Under the pieces are notes generated by a model. The model was not told the origin of the DNA. It was given only the letters and a program-made list of their open reading frames with translations, and did not search any database. Below, one piece after another: positions 16,537 through 24,385 of a stretch of 64,000 nucleotides of DNA. Made by a program: the position numbers and the translations under genes. Origin of the DNA: Saccharibacillus brassicae (GTDB lineage: Bacteria; Bacillota; Bacilli; Paenibacillales; Paenibacillaceae); NCBI RefSeq assembly GCF_006542275.1, contig NZ_CP041217.1, positions 5,148,501 through 5,212,500 on the forward strand. Direction: 5' to 3'. Numbering within the stretch: position 1 is the first letter of the stretch; each line of letters opens with the position of its first letter.

Positions 16537-17919
16537 TCAGCCGAGCGCCAGACGGGCATGCCGGCGATACCACAGCGCGCACAGGATCGCGACGACCGCG
16601 GCGACCGACAGGCCCCAATAGATGTTGGAGTAGGCGGTACCGAGCGGCAGCGTATGCTGCCATTCCAGCGCCGTCGTCGCCATGGCGACGCTGAACGCTC
16701 CGCTGAAAAATTGAAGCAGCTGGAACAAGCCCATGCCCGAACCGATAAACGATTCCGGCAGCACGCGCGACAGTTCGTTCGACAGACTGCTGGACAGCGC
16801 GGCGAACGAGAGGCTGAGAATCATGTACGTCAGCATTGCGGCGATCCAGGAATGGCCGATGAACAGCGCGAACAGCAGCGTCGAGAGCAGCAGCATTACC
16901 GGGCCGAGGCGCAGAATGCCGTGGTTGCCGTGCCGGTCGATAATGCGTCCGATTTTGCGCGACGCGATGATCGCGAGCAGCGAACCGGGGAAGATGACCA
17001 ATCCGGCATAGCCGGCCGTGAACTCGAAATTTTTGGTCAAAATCTGCGGCAGCAGGAACAGCGTCGCGAAGTTGCAAATATAGGCCGTCATGCCGGCGAG
17101 CACGAGCAGCATGTAGCGGCGGTTCGCGAACAGCGAAGGCAGGACGAACGGGTCCGGCGTCTTGCGGATGCGCAGCACGAACAGGATAAGCGAGACGATG
17201 CCGATCAGCAGAACGATCCACGCCCGGCTGGTCAGGAACAGCAGCAGGCAGGTAATGCCGACGGCGAGCAGCACGCCGCCGAGCGCGTCAAACGATCCGC
17301 GCTGCGGCAGTTCTTTGGGCAGCAGCCAGGCGAAGAACGGCACGAGCAGCAGCACGGCCGCCGTAATCGCAAACAGCCAATGCCAGCTGAGGTTCTCGAC
17401 GATCAGTCCGCCGACCACGGGGCCAAGCCCGAGTCCGAGCGACACGGCGGACATGATCGTTGCCATGGCACCGCCGCGGCGCTTGAGCGGAATATACCGG
17501 GTGAACAGCACCATGGAGAGCGAGACGGCGCCGCCTGCGCCCGCGGCCTGAACGATCCGGCAGAGCAGCAGCACGACGAAGCTCTGGCTGAAGAATCCGA
17601 CGACGCCGGCGAGGCCAAGCGCGATCAGTCCCGTAATGAGCAGCCGGCGCAGCGGCACGAAGTCCGACAGGCGGCTGAACGTGATCGACGAGATCGCGAA
17701 CATGATCGAGTAGCCGGTCACGATCCAGGAAGCCGAGGTGCCGGAGATGCCGAACTCGGCTGTCACGTCGGGCAGCGCCATATTGAACATGGCCGTATTC
17801 ATGATAACCAGAATGATGGCGATGCTGAACACGAGGATGGTCAGGCCTTCGCGGGCCAGAACGGGGTGGTTCGAGTCCTGCGAGATCTCCTCGGCAGGCG
17901 GATTTGCGGGTGGGTTCAT
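16537..17919 (-). CDS. MFS efflux transporter, DHA2-like
   Basis: Membrane exporter of 460 residues with about 14 predicted helices. The first helix carries IMNTAMFNMALPDV, motif A reads FSRLSDFVPLRR, and a motif C-like SAVSLGLGLGPVVGG lies in the fifth helix. The ATG at 17919 has AAGGAG eight bases upstream; an in-frame start at 18006 would add 29 residues across the promoter and is rejected. It is divergent from an ArsR-family repressor with overlapping promoters, so it is probably derepressed by the ligand of that repressor. Substrate unknown. Confidence 0.88.
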   Translation of the reverse strand: MNPPANPPAEEISQDSNHPVLAREGLTILVFSIAIILVIMNTAMFNMALPDVTAEFGISGTSASWIVTGYSIMFAISSITFSRLSDFVPLRRLLITGLIALGLAGVVGFFSQSFVVLLLCRIVQAAGAGGAVSLSMVLFTRYIPLKRRGGAMATIMSAVSLGLGLGPVVGGLIVENLSWHWLFAITAAVLLLVPFFAWLLPKELPQRGSFDALGGVLLAVGITCLLLFLTSRAWIVLLIGIVSLILFVLRIRKTPDPFVLPSLFANRRYMLLVLAGMTAYICNFATLFLLPQILTKNFEFTAGYAGLVIFPGSLLAIIASRKIGRIIDRHGNHGILRLGPVMLLLSTLLFALFIGHSWIAAMLTYMILSLSFAALSSSLSNELSRVLPESFIGSGMGLFQLLQFFSGAFSVAMATTALEWQHTLPLGTAYSNIYWGLSVAAVVAILCALWYRRHARLALG

Positions 17920-17941
17920 GGTGATTGCTCCTTTTTCTATA

Positions 17942-17994
17942 GTTCGGTCATAAACGAACATTTGAAGTATAGCAGGCGATCCTGTAAAATACAA
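17942..17994. promoter_or_regulatory. Overlapping divergent promoters of MFS and ArsR genes
   Basis: Plus strand: TTGAAG (17962) with a 17-base spacer to TAAAAT (17985) faces the ArsR gene. Minus strand: TTGTAT (17989-17994) with a 17-base spacer to TATACT (17966-17971) faces the MFS gene. A CAGG-N4-CCTG dyad (17973-17984) lies between the boxes, and GTTCG-N8-CGAAC (17942-17959) lies just downstream of the MFS start. Either could be the repressor site. Confidence 0.7.
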
Positions 17995-18039
17995 TTGAAA
18001 CTTCATCCGTCAATCGAACGCCCGTAAGGAGGACTTCGC

Positions 18040-18390
18040 ATGAAACTTCTTCATCATCCGGACCGCAAAGACATCCGGCTTCCGTCCGTTTTGTATGCGC
18101 TGAGCGACCCGGTTCGGCTCCAGATGGTCGCGCAAATCTACGAGAGCGGCGAAGAACAGGCCTGTAAATGCTTCGACGTGCCGATTGCCAAATCGACGCT
18201 GTCCCAGCATGCCCGGGCGCTGCGCGAAGCCGGCATTACCCATACCCGGGCGCAGGGCACCCAGCGGCTGCTTTCGCTGCGAACCGACGATCTGAACGCC
18301 CGTTTTCCGGGACTGATCGACACGGTCATGCAGGCATACCGGCAGGATCGTCTCGAAGAAAGCGCGAGAGCCGGCGCGGCGGCCGAGTAA
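18040..18390 (+). CDS. ArsR/SmtB-family repressor
   Basis: A 116-residue winged-helix repressor with the ArsR opening LSDPVRLQMVAQIYESGE and recognition helix in IAKSTLSQHARALREAGI. Only one Cys pair (ACKC, at about 42-44) is visible before the recognition region. This may bind a metal or thiol-reactive compound, but it is not the classical ELCVCD site. An AAGGAGG site precedes the ATG. It is divergent from an MFS exporter and probably represses that gene and itself from the shared intergenic region. Confidence 0.87.
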   Translation: MKLLHHPDRKDIRLPSVLYALSDPVRLQMVAQIYESGEEQACKCFDVPIAKSTLSQHARALREAGITHTRAQGTQRLLSLRTDDLNARFPGLIDTVMQAYRQDRLEESARAGAAAE

Positions 18391-18436
18391 CTGCGCCGTC
18401 CCTGTCGGCGAGCATAAGAGTAAGCGTTATCATACG

Positions 18437-18478
18437 TAAAACCCGCGTTCTCCCGATCAGGGAAAACGCGGGTTTTTA
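18437..18478. terminator. Bidirectional terminator
   Basis: Hairpin with arms AAACCCGCGTT and AACGCGGGTTT, A-rich before and T-rich after, between the convergent ArsR and DUF817-like genes. Confidence 0.8.
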
Positions 18479-18510
18479 ATTTGTCCGTCTCTTCTAATTC
18501 TTTTTCACTT

Positions 18511-19125
18511 CTATTCGACTTTCCCCGGTTCGGACTTCCTCAGGCCCGGCTGCGCAACTTTGATCCGCTTGAGTGTCGCCACGATCAGGAAGCTGACGAT
18601 CACAAGCAGCAGCCAAGAGCCGACTTTGACCGGATGAACGAGCGTCCAGGCCGCCGACTGGTTCGGATACGTCCAGGCGCCGAAGAAGGTCGCGATATTT
18701 TCGGCGATCCAGATGAAGAACCCGATCAGCGCAAACGACGCGACGATCGGCATACGGTACCGCGACGTCCCGACCCGGTAAGTCACCCGGGAGCGGGCGA
18801 ACACGATCAGCATCAGAGCGAACAGCCACCCGCGAACGTCGATCCAGATCACTTTTAATTCGTCCCGCGTCTCAAGGCCGGAGCGAACCATGGCGACCTG
18901 AATCAGCAGGCAGAGAATCAGCAGCCAGTCGTATCGGGGCAGCAGCGGAAGCGGCAGCATCCGGGTCACGGCCAGCGCGGCGAAGATCGCGACGGGAAAC
19001 AGGCACGAGAGCGCCTGCTCCCGGCCAAAGCGCACAAAGCGCAGCAGCTGCCGCCCGGCATGCGCGGCGGTGCCTGCCGCGAAGCCGATCCGGCCGTCGG
19101 GATGGGCAGACCGTTTTATTTTCAT
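18511..19125 (-). CDS. DUF817-like membrane protein with central deletion
   Basis: A 204-residue membrane protein. The N-terminal half (FGREQALSCLFPV, LPRYDWLLILCLL, LETRDELKVI) and C-terminal half (YRMPIVASFALIGFFIWIAE, NIATFFGAWTYPNQ) match DUF817 as I know it. The middle, which in relatives holds an SGFMY-type segment and the NFFTHH region, is absent: ELKVI runs straight into WIDVRGW. Relatives are about 270 residues, so some 70-85 residues are missing in frame at about 18838-18852. The ATG at 19125 with GGAGG upstream is preferred over 19203. It may be a decaying or minimised gene. Confidence 0.7.
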   Translation of the reverse strand: MKIKRSAHPDGRIGFAAGTAAHAGRQLLRFVRFGREQALSCLFPVAIFAALAVTRMLPLPLLPRYDWLLILCLLIQVAMVRSGLETRDELKVIWIDVRGWLFALMLIVFARSRVTYRVGTSRYRMPIVASFALIGFFIWIAENIATFFGAWTYPNQSAAWTLVHPVKVGSWLLLVIVSFLIVATLKRIKVAQPGLRKSEPGKVE

Positions 19126-19195
19126 CGCAAAAAGGCCTCCGTTCATCAAGCAGAAGATAAGAAATGCTGGCTCTATCTTATCGTAGAATTTATCG

Positions 19196-19221
19196 TAAAA
19201 CAATATAAATATATTGTTTTA
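19196..19221. promoter_or_regulatory. Perfect 26-base AT-rich palindrome
   Basis: Arms TAAAACAATATA and TATATTGTTTTA flank AA, a perfect 12-2-12 dyad in the 224-base region between the DUF817-like gene and the divergent hydrolase gene. This suggests an operator controlling one or both, or a cruciform-prone element. Confidence 0.6.
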
Positions 19222-19349
19222 TAAAATAAAAAAACCCTCATTCGCCAGATTGAGTCAACGGGACTTTCTCCGGTTAAGGCGTTTAGGCAGGAATAAAAGA
19301 GTCCCCGTCCCACTCGCACCGCATACACCAAGAAAGAGAGGCTGACAAC

Positions 19350-20438
19350 ATGGCAATCAAACTTCCTATTTGGGGCGACTCCGTTCCGCACAACACCGGA
19401 CAAAGCAAATTCGACGAGCTGGAGCTCAAAAACAAGCATCCTTCCGAAGCGTTGTCCGGACTCAAAGCGCTTGCGGTGCTGAAAAAAGACGAGTACAACA
19501 GCAAACGCCGCCACTGGATTCACGAGGCGACGTATGCGGCCGAGATTCGGCACGGAGAAGGCAGGGAGACGTATGACGATCAACCGACGCTGACCCCGTA
19601 CATGGCGCCGGGCAGCGATCGGGCGATCATCGTCGTGCCGGGCGGCGGCTACATGACCAAAGACATCAAGCACGAAGGCGAAGGCGTCGCCCGTTCGTTG
19701 AACGAAGCCGGCATTTCCGCTTTCGTGCTCGATTACCGGCTGAATCCGTACAAAGCACCTATCCCGATGCTCGACATGCAGCGCGCCGTCCGTTACGTGC
19801 GGTATCATGCGCCGGGGTACGGCATCGATCCGGCCAAGATCGGAGCGGTCGGCTTTTCGGCCGGCGGCCATCTGGTGTCTTCCCTCATAACGCTGCGACG
19901 CGGCTTGCCTGTCGAATACGCCGGGTACGAAGCCGATTCGATCGACCGGACAGACGATTCCCTCGCGCTGGCCGGGTTGATCTATCCGCTGATCTCGTGC
20001 ACGGATCTTCCGTCGATCGCGATCTCGATGTTCAGCCGGGAAGATGCCGAAGATCCGGCGGAACGCGAGCGGCTGCTGAAGCATTATTCGCTGGCGCAGC
20101 ATGTGCGACCGGGCGACCCGCCGCAGTTTCTCTGTTACGGCGACCATGACCACCTGCTCGGCAGCGAAGGCGTGCAGGCGTATCAGCGGGCGCTGGACGC
20201 GCACGGCGTCCCGAACCGCATGCTTGCGATCGAAGGCGCCGACCACGGATTCGGGGACTGCGAACGCGGAACCTTCGTGGACAAAGTGCTGGGTCTCACC
20301 TCGTACGCCTATTGGAAAAAAGAATTTACCGATTGGGCGAACGCGAAGTTCGACCAAATCCGGCTCTACCCGTCCACACAAGAACCAGAGTGCAAACCGA
20401 CAGGATACAGCCCAGGCGGTGAAGACCGTCATGCGTGA
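19350..20438 (+). CDS. Alpha/beta hydrolase (BD-FAE/dienelactone hydrolase-like)
   Basis: Cytoplasmic serine hydrolase of 362 residues, probably an esterase of small acyl or acetyl esters. The oxyanion-hole segment VVPGGGYM, nucleophile elbow GFSAGG, acid-bearing CYGDHDHLLG and catalytic His in EGADHGFGDC occur in the order of the fold. No signal peptide is present. The last 38 residues or so, rich in Pro, Glu and Lys, run past the usual fold end and overlap the 3' end of the convergent MFS gene by 113 bases, so this tail may be a recent read-through. Carbohydrate-ester cleavage is a plausible inference. Confidence 0.85.
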   Translation: MAIKLPIWGDSVPHNTGQSKFDELELKNKHPSEALSGLKALAVLKKDEYNSKRRHWIHEATYAAEIRHGEGRETYDDQPTLTPYMAPGSDRAIIVVPGGGYMTKDIKHEGEGVARSLNEAGISAFVLDYRLNPYKAPIPMLDMQRAVRYVRYHAPGYGIDPAKIGAVGFSAGGHLVSSLITLRRGLPVEYAGYEADSIDRTDDSLALAGLIYPLISCTDLPSIAISMFSREDAEDPAERERLLKHYSLAQHVRPGDPPQFLCYGDHDHLLGSEGVQAYQRALDAHGVPNRMLAIEGADHGFGDCERGTFVDKVLGLTSYAYWKKEFTDWANAKFDQIRLYPSTQEPECKPTGYSPGGEDRHA

Positions 20439-21717
20439 ACGCGCCCCCCATGACGGAAGCGATCAGCAGCGAAGACAGAATCGTGCCCAAATACCGGGAT
20501 GTATGGAATAACCCGGACGTCACGCCCGCCATGGCCGCCGGCGTATGTTCGAACAAAGCCGCCTGCATCGCCACGCCGTTTAGCCCGTTGGCGATGCCGA
20601 ACGCGGCCAGGATCGGGACGAACCAGAGAACGGATACCTGCGTACCGATTACGGCAAGACCGAGCGAGCCGCCCGCCATCAAGACGGCGGACAATAGCAG
20701 GAGCGGCCGGGGACCGAGGCGGTCTACCCCGCGGCCGGCGAACGGGGCAGCCAGCAGCGAACACAAGCCCAGACTGAGCATCAGCCAGCCCGCATGGAGT
20801 TCGCTTAGACCGCGCACGCTTTGCAAATAGGAAGGCAGTCCGAAGAAGATCGAATAGAACAACAGATTGACCAGCATGAACTCCAGGTTCACCCGGCTCA
20901 ATTCGGGATACCGGACGAACATCCGAACCGGCACAAAAGGCGAAGGATGCCGCCATTCATGCCGCACCCAAATCGCCAGCAGGACCATGCCGGCAAGTCC
21001 CAAGCCGACGGATTTCGCGGACAACGTGCCGGAAGAGGAGACGGCCAACAGCCCGAGCATCAGCGCGGTCAGGCCCGATCCGAACAACAGAATGCCCACG
21101 GGATCAAGCTGACGCATCCGTGTCCGCCGCGAAGGCGGCGGCCCGTCGAGCGCCTTTTTCGGTGTGTCGCGGGGCAGCACGCGCCAAGCCAGCAGGAACG
21201 CGAACGCGGCCACCGGCACGTTGACGAGAAAGATCGCCCGCCAATCCCAGGCGTGGATCAAGAACCCGCCGACGAACGGCCCGATGGCCGCCGCACCGGA
21301 CAGAAAGATCGACAAGATCGCCAAAGCGGAGCCTTGCTTACCCAACACGTGAACCCGTACGATCGCCATGCCGACCGCGATCATCATGCTGGTGCCGATC
21401 GACTGGAGGATACGCAGGGCGACGAGCCAACCGAAAGTCGGCGCGAACGCGGCAGCGAACGAAGCGATCATCGACACGAACAGGCCGGTCAAAAAAATCC
21501 GGCGCCGCCCCAGCACGTCGCTCATCCTGCCCATCACGGGCTGCGCGGCGGCGCTGCATACATAAAACGCAAAGATTATCCAGGATACCGACGCGAAATC
21601 AAGCGCAAACGCTTCCTGCAGCGAAGGCAGCGCCATCGATACCATTGAAGAATTCAGCGGATTCAGCATAACGCCAAGGCCGACGGCAATCATTAAAGTT
21701 TGGCTGCGTCTATTCAT
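20326..21717 (-). CDS. MFS efflux transporter, EmrB/QacA-like (14 TM)
   Basis: A 463-residue multidrug-type exporter with about 14 hydrophobic segments. The first helix has LGVMLNPLNSSMVSMALPSL, motif A is MGRMSDVLGRRRIFL, and the fifth helix carries SGAAAIGPFVGG. It is divergent from a LysR-type regulator across 122 bases. The C-terminus ends shortly after helix 14 in a basic tail, and the gene overlaps the hydrolase on the opposite strand with no terminator between. Substrate unknown. Confidence 0.9.
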   Translation of the reverse strand: MNRRSQTLMIAVGLGVMLNPLNSSMVSMALPSLQEAFALDFASVSWIIFAFYVCSAAAQPVMGRMSDVLGRRRIFLTGLFVSMIASFAAAFAPTFGWLVALRILQSIGTSMMIAVGMAIVRVHVLGKQGSALAILSIFLSGAAAIGPFVGGFLIHAWDWRAIFLVNVPVAAFAFLLAWRVLPRDTPKKALDGPPPSRRTRMRQLDPVGILLFGSGLTALMLGLLAVSSSGTLSAKSVGLGLAGMVLLAIWVRHEWRHPSPFVPVRMFVRYPELSRVNLEFMLVNLLFYSIFFGLPSYLQSVRGLSELHAGWLMLSLGLCSLLAAPFAGRGVDRLGPRPLLLLSAVLMAGGSLGLAVIGTQVSVLWFVPILAAFGIANGLNGVAMQAALFEHTPAAMAGVTSGLFHTSRYLGTILSSLLIASVMGGAFTHDGLHRLGCILSVCTLVLVWTGRAGFGRTSRSPNR

Positions 21718-21839
21718 TCAGAAGACCCCCTTCAGGTCAGGCCCGTGTCCCGAGCTGTCCTGCTTAGAGGATAACGCGAATTTTCCATGGCTTCCAACGC
21801 CTTTTATGCTATGATTTCATGGATCTGGAGGAATGAATA

Positions 21840-22718
21840 ATGGAACTTTTGCAGTTGGAGTATTTTAGGGTCGTTGCGCGGCTGGAACATATGACCGAAG
21901 CGGCTCGTGCCCTTCATGTGACGCAGTCTTCGCTGAGCAAAACGATCCGGCGCCTGGAAGAAGACCTCGGCGTACCGCTGTTCGACCGGACAGGCCGGCG
22001 CCTGCGCCTGAACGAATCCGGGAGGCTGTTCATGCGCCGGGCGGAGCAAGCTTTGTTCGAGCTGGAGCAGGCCCGGCAGGAAGTACGCGATTTGTCCGCC
22101 CGGTCCGACGAGACGCTCAAACTTGCGGTCACGGCGGGAAGCCGACTTCCCGACATTCTCAAAGCGTTTCGCGGCAGCCGGCCCGGTGTCCAGTTTTACG
22201 TGCAAATGCAGACGACGCGGGAGATGACAGAGTCTTTGGCGCGAAACGAAGTGGATTTTGCATTATCCTCGCCGCCCGTGCGGGAAGACGGGATTGTATG
22301 CCGCATCGTGCATAACGACCCGCTTATTTTGGCCGTGCCTGCCGAACATCGTCTGGCCGGTCAGGATAGAGTCGGCTTGGCGCAGCTGCAGGGAGAATCT
22401 TTTGTCGGTGTAAAAAAGGGCTACGGAACGAGGGATCTGGTGGACACGGTCTGCGATTCCCTGGGCGTTGCGCTCGATTATGTCTATGAAGGCGATGAAC
22501 CGACCCGGCTGCTGGCGCTCGTCGAGGCAGGCATCGGCCTGGCGATCCTGCCGGAAACGGCGCGCGGCCGCTACGAGTCGGTGAGCTATCTGCACTTGGA
22601 AGAAGCGCAGTTATCGAGGGAAATTGCGCTGTTATGGAAAGAAGGGCGTTACCTGTCGAGTGCGGCGCAGCAATTCCGCTCCGTCGTGCTGCATCATTTC
22701 GGACACGAATCTCTGTAA
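21840..22718 (+). CDS. LysR-type transcriptional regulator
   Basis: A 292-residue regulator with an N-terminal winged helix at about 1-60 (HMTEAARALHVTQSSLSKTI) and a periplasmic-binding-like co-inducer domain at about 90-290. GIGLAILPE lies in the second lobe. It is divergent from the MFS exporter, the usual layout for a LysR activator and its target. The ribosome site is GGAGG. No clear T-N11-A palindrome stands out in the short intergenic region, though TATGAT could be a -10 for this gene. Confidence 0.88.
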   Translation: MELLQLEYFRVVARLEHMTEAARALHVTQSSLSKTIRRLEEDLGVPLFDRTGRRLRLNESGRLFMRRAEQALFELEQARQEVRDLSARSDETLKLAVTAGSRLPDILKAFRGSRPGVQFYVQMQTTREMTESLARNEVDFALSSPPVREDGIVCRIVHNDPLILAVPAEHRLAGQDRVGLAQLQGESFVGVKKGYGTRDLVDTVCDSLGVALDYVYEGDEPTRLLALVEAGIGLAILPETARGRYESVSYLHLEEAQLSREIALLWKEGRYLSSAAQQFRSVVLHHFGHESL

Positions 22719-22734
22719 GCAAAAACGGAAAACG

Positions 22735-22779
22735 ACTTCAGGAACGAACGGGCGCCAGAGCGCCGATCGTTCCTGAAGT
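22735..22779. terminator. Terminator-like hairpin
   Basis: Arms ACTTCAGGAACGA and TCGTTCCTGAAGT with an inner GGCG/CGCC pairing lie between the convergent LysR and cupin genes. The following T-rich tract is short. Confidence 0.65.
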
Positions 22780-22800
22780 CTCGTTTGGGTTCGCTGCCGC

Positions 22801-23139
22801 TCAAATCTCCTGCGCGTAAGCGTCGCCCGGCGTGCGGATCAGCACGACCGACAAGCTGGAGTTGACGACGCCGCCGCGGTAAGCGAACGATTCGTGGCCG
22901 GCGACCTGCACGAGATCGCCGACCGCAACCGGCGTCTCCCGATCGTCCGCGATCATGAAGCCGCGGCCTTCGAGCACCGTCAGATAGACGGTAGCGCCGG
23001 GGTGGTTGTGCGCGGGCAGCGTTTGGCCGGGCGCGAAATTCAGCACGAAGACGACATGGTCTTGTTCTTTGAAGACGATTTTTTTGGTGAACCGGTCTTC
23101 CCGGTATTCCTGAAAAGCTTGAAGCGCTTGCTGGTGCAT
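22801..23139 (-). CDS. Small cupin-domain protein
   Basis: A single-domain cupin of 112 residues. Metal-binding histidines are visible in PAHNHPGATVY (motif 1), and motif 2 is reduced to VGDLVQVAGHESFAY. Single cupins range from isomerases to dioxygenases and sensors, so no reaction is proposed. The ATG at 23139 has GGGGAG upstream; an open frame from 23301 runs through the promoter and is rejected. An Fnr-type box with the same geometry as that of hcp precedes it, so anaerobic or nitrosative control is likely. Confidence 0.82.
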   Translation of the reverse strand: MHQQALQAFQEYREDRFTKKIVFKEQDHVVFVLNFAPGQTLPAHNHPGATVYLTVLEGRGFMIADDRETPVAVGDLVQVAGHESFAYRGGVVNSSLSVVLIRTPGDAYAQEI

Positions 23140-23194
23140 AAGATCCACTCCCCGGATTCGGATAACAGCTGCGAACAAAAGTCTTTGCTTTTTC

Positions 23195-23236
23195 ATTATA
23201 AAAGAGATCGGGAGCAGCCTCGTGATTTCAATCACA
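23195..23236 (-). promoter_or_regulatory. Fnr-type promoter of the cupin gene
   Basis: The dyad GTGATTTCAATCAC (23222-23235) matches TGTGA-N6-TCACA at 9 of 10 defined bases over 23221-23236. A -10 element TATAAT reads on the minus strand at 23195-23200. Box and -10 centres are 31 bases apart, identical to the hcp promoter. Confidence 0.7.
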
Positions 23237-23249
23237 AAGCACGGCATAC

Positions 23250-23287
23250 AAAAAAACAGCCCGACTCTCTCCGAGAGAATCGGGCTG
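23250..23287 (-). terminator. Terminator of the YitT-family gene
   Basis: On the minus strand a hairpin with arms CAGCCCGATTCTCT and AGAGAGTCGGGCTG is followed by seven T residues. Confidence 0.85.
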
Positions 23288-23346
23288 CTGCCGCCGGTCA
23301 TGCTGCCGCCGGTCAGCCAAGCCGGACGCTTGCGGCTTCTGCACGT

Positions 23347-24186
23347 TTACGACTTCTGCAAATCGACGAACCCTTTGCCGAACACGTCCTGCACGCTGTG
23401 GATCGTCAGAAACGCTTCGCGGTCCGCCGCTTTGACGATCGTTGTGAGCAGCGGCAGTTCTTTTTTGCTCACGACGATGTAGAGGATGTCCACCGCATTT
23501 TGCGTGTAATACCCTTGGCCGCTCAGGACCGTGACGCCGCGGTCCATGAGCGTGCTGACCTGCCGGGCAATCTCGTCTTTTTGCCGGGAGATGATCGTAA
23601 CGGACTTTTGCGGATTCAGCCCGGTCGTCACGAGATCGATGATCTTGGTCGCGACGACCAGCATGACGATCGTGTACATAAGCTTCTCCGCACCGATGAT
23701 GAAATACGACGAAGCCGCGACCAGCACGTCGCAGAGCAGCAGCGCGTAGCTGATCTTCCAGCCCCAGAACTTGTGCATCAGCCGGGCGATGATGACCGTG
23801 CCCGCCGTCGTCCCTTCCACGCGCAGGATCAGCCCGATCCCGAGCCCGATGATCGCGCCCCCGAACAGGGCGTTGACCATCAGGTCGTCCGACGCCACCT
23901 GCCAGCCGGTCGTCAGGTGCAAGAACAGCGAATGCAGCGCCACGGCGATTACGGTATACCCGACCGTCTTCTTGGGCAGCAGCCGGCAGCCGATGCCGAG
24001 CAGCGCCAGGTTCAGAATCAGGCTGCTCCAGCCCGGCGACCAGTCCAGTAAGTAATATAGAATGATGGTGATCCCGACCACGCCGCCTTCGCCCAGTTCG
24101 TGGGGGATAACGAATACGTTGATCCCGAGCGCAAAAGCAAACGCGCCGAGCGCGATGATGGCAATGTCCCCAACCGTTCTTTTCAT
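23347..24186 (-). CDS. YitT-family membrane protein (DUF161/DUF2179)
   Basis: A 279-residue integral membrane protein. About five or six helices (the first in IIALGAFAFALGINVFVIP) form the YitT core with the family signature GGVVGITIILYYL. A cytoplasmic C-terminal DUF2179 domain (about 210-275) begins near SVTIISRQKDEIA. The ATG at 24186 with an AGAGGA site is preferred to one at 24249. The molecular role of YitT proteins is not established; a transport function is often supposed. It appears to be monocistronic with its own terminator. Confidence 0.87.
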   Translation of the reverse strand: MKRTVGDIAIIALGAFAFALGINVFVIPHELGEGGVVGITIILYYLLDWSPGWSSLILNLALLGIGCRLLPKKTVGYTVIAVALHSLFLHLTTGWQVASDDLMVNALFGGAIIGLGIGLILRVEGTTAGTVIIARLMHKFWGWKISYALLLCDVLVAASSYFIIGAEKLMYTIVMLVVATKIIDLVTTGLNPQKSVTIISRQKDEIARQVSTLMDRGVTVLSGQGYYTQNAVDILYIVVSKKELPLLTTIVKAADREAFLTIHSVQDVFGKGFVDLQKS

Positions 24187-24350
24187 GATCCGCAGTCCTC
24201 TTTTCCGCGATGCCGCGTCCTTAACGAATGCGCCCGCACGAATCTGCATTCATTTAAGCACGGAATTCCGCACGTTCTCAAGAACTTGGACTACCAAGAT
24301 ACCATGCTAACCGAGCAGCCGACTAAAGCATGGAGAGTTTCGATTTATAT

Positions 24351-24379
24351 TTGACTGCGTGGTCAACAACTGATAAGAT
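24351..24379 (+). promoter_or_regulatory. TetR-gene promoter with overlapping dyad
   Basis: TTGACT (24351) with a 17-base spacer to TAAGAT (24374-24379) forms a good sigma-A promoter. The dyad TTGAC-N6-GTCAA (24351-24366) covers the -35 and is a likely autoregulatory operator. Transcription should start at about 24386, the A of the start codon. Confidence 0.7.
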
Positions 24380-24385
24380 CCGGGT

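Noticed and set aside
16558-18027. 489-codon plus-strand frame opposite the ArsR-linked MFS gene
   Set aside because: Composed almost wholly of Arg, Asp, Gln and Glu, it is the complement of a hydrophobic transporter.
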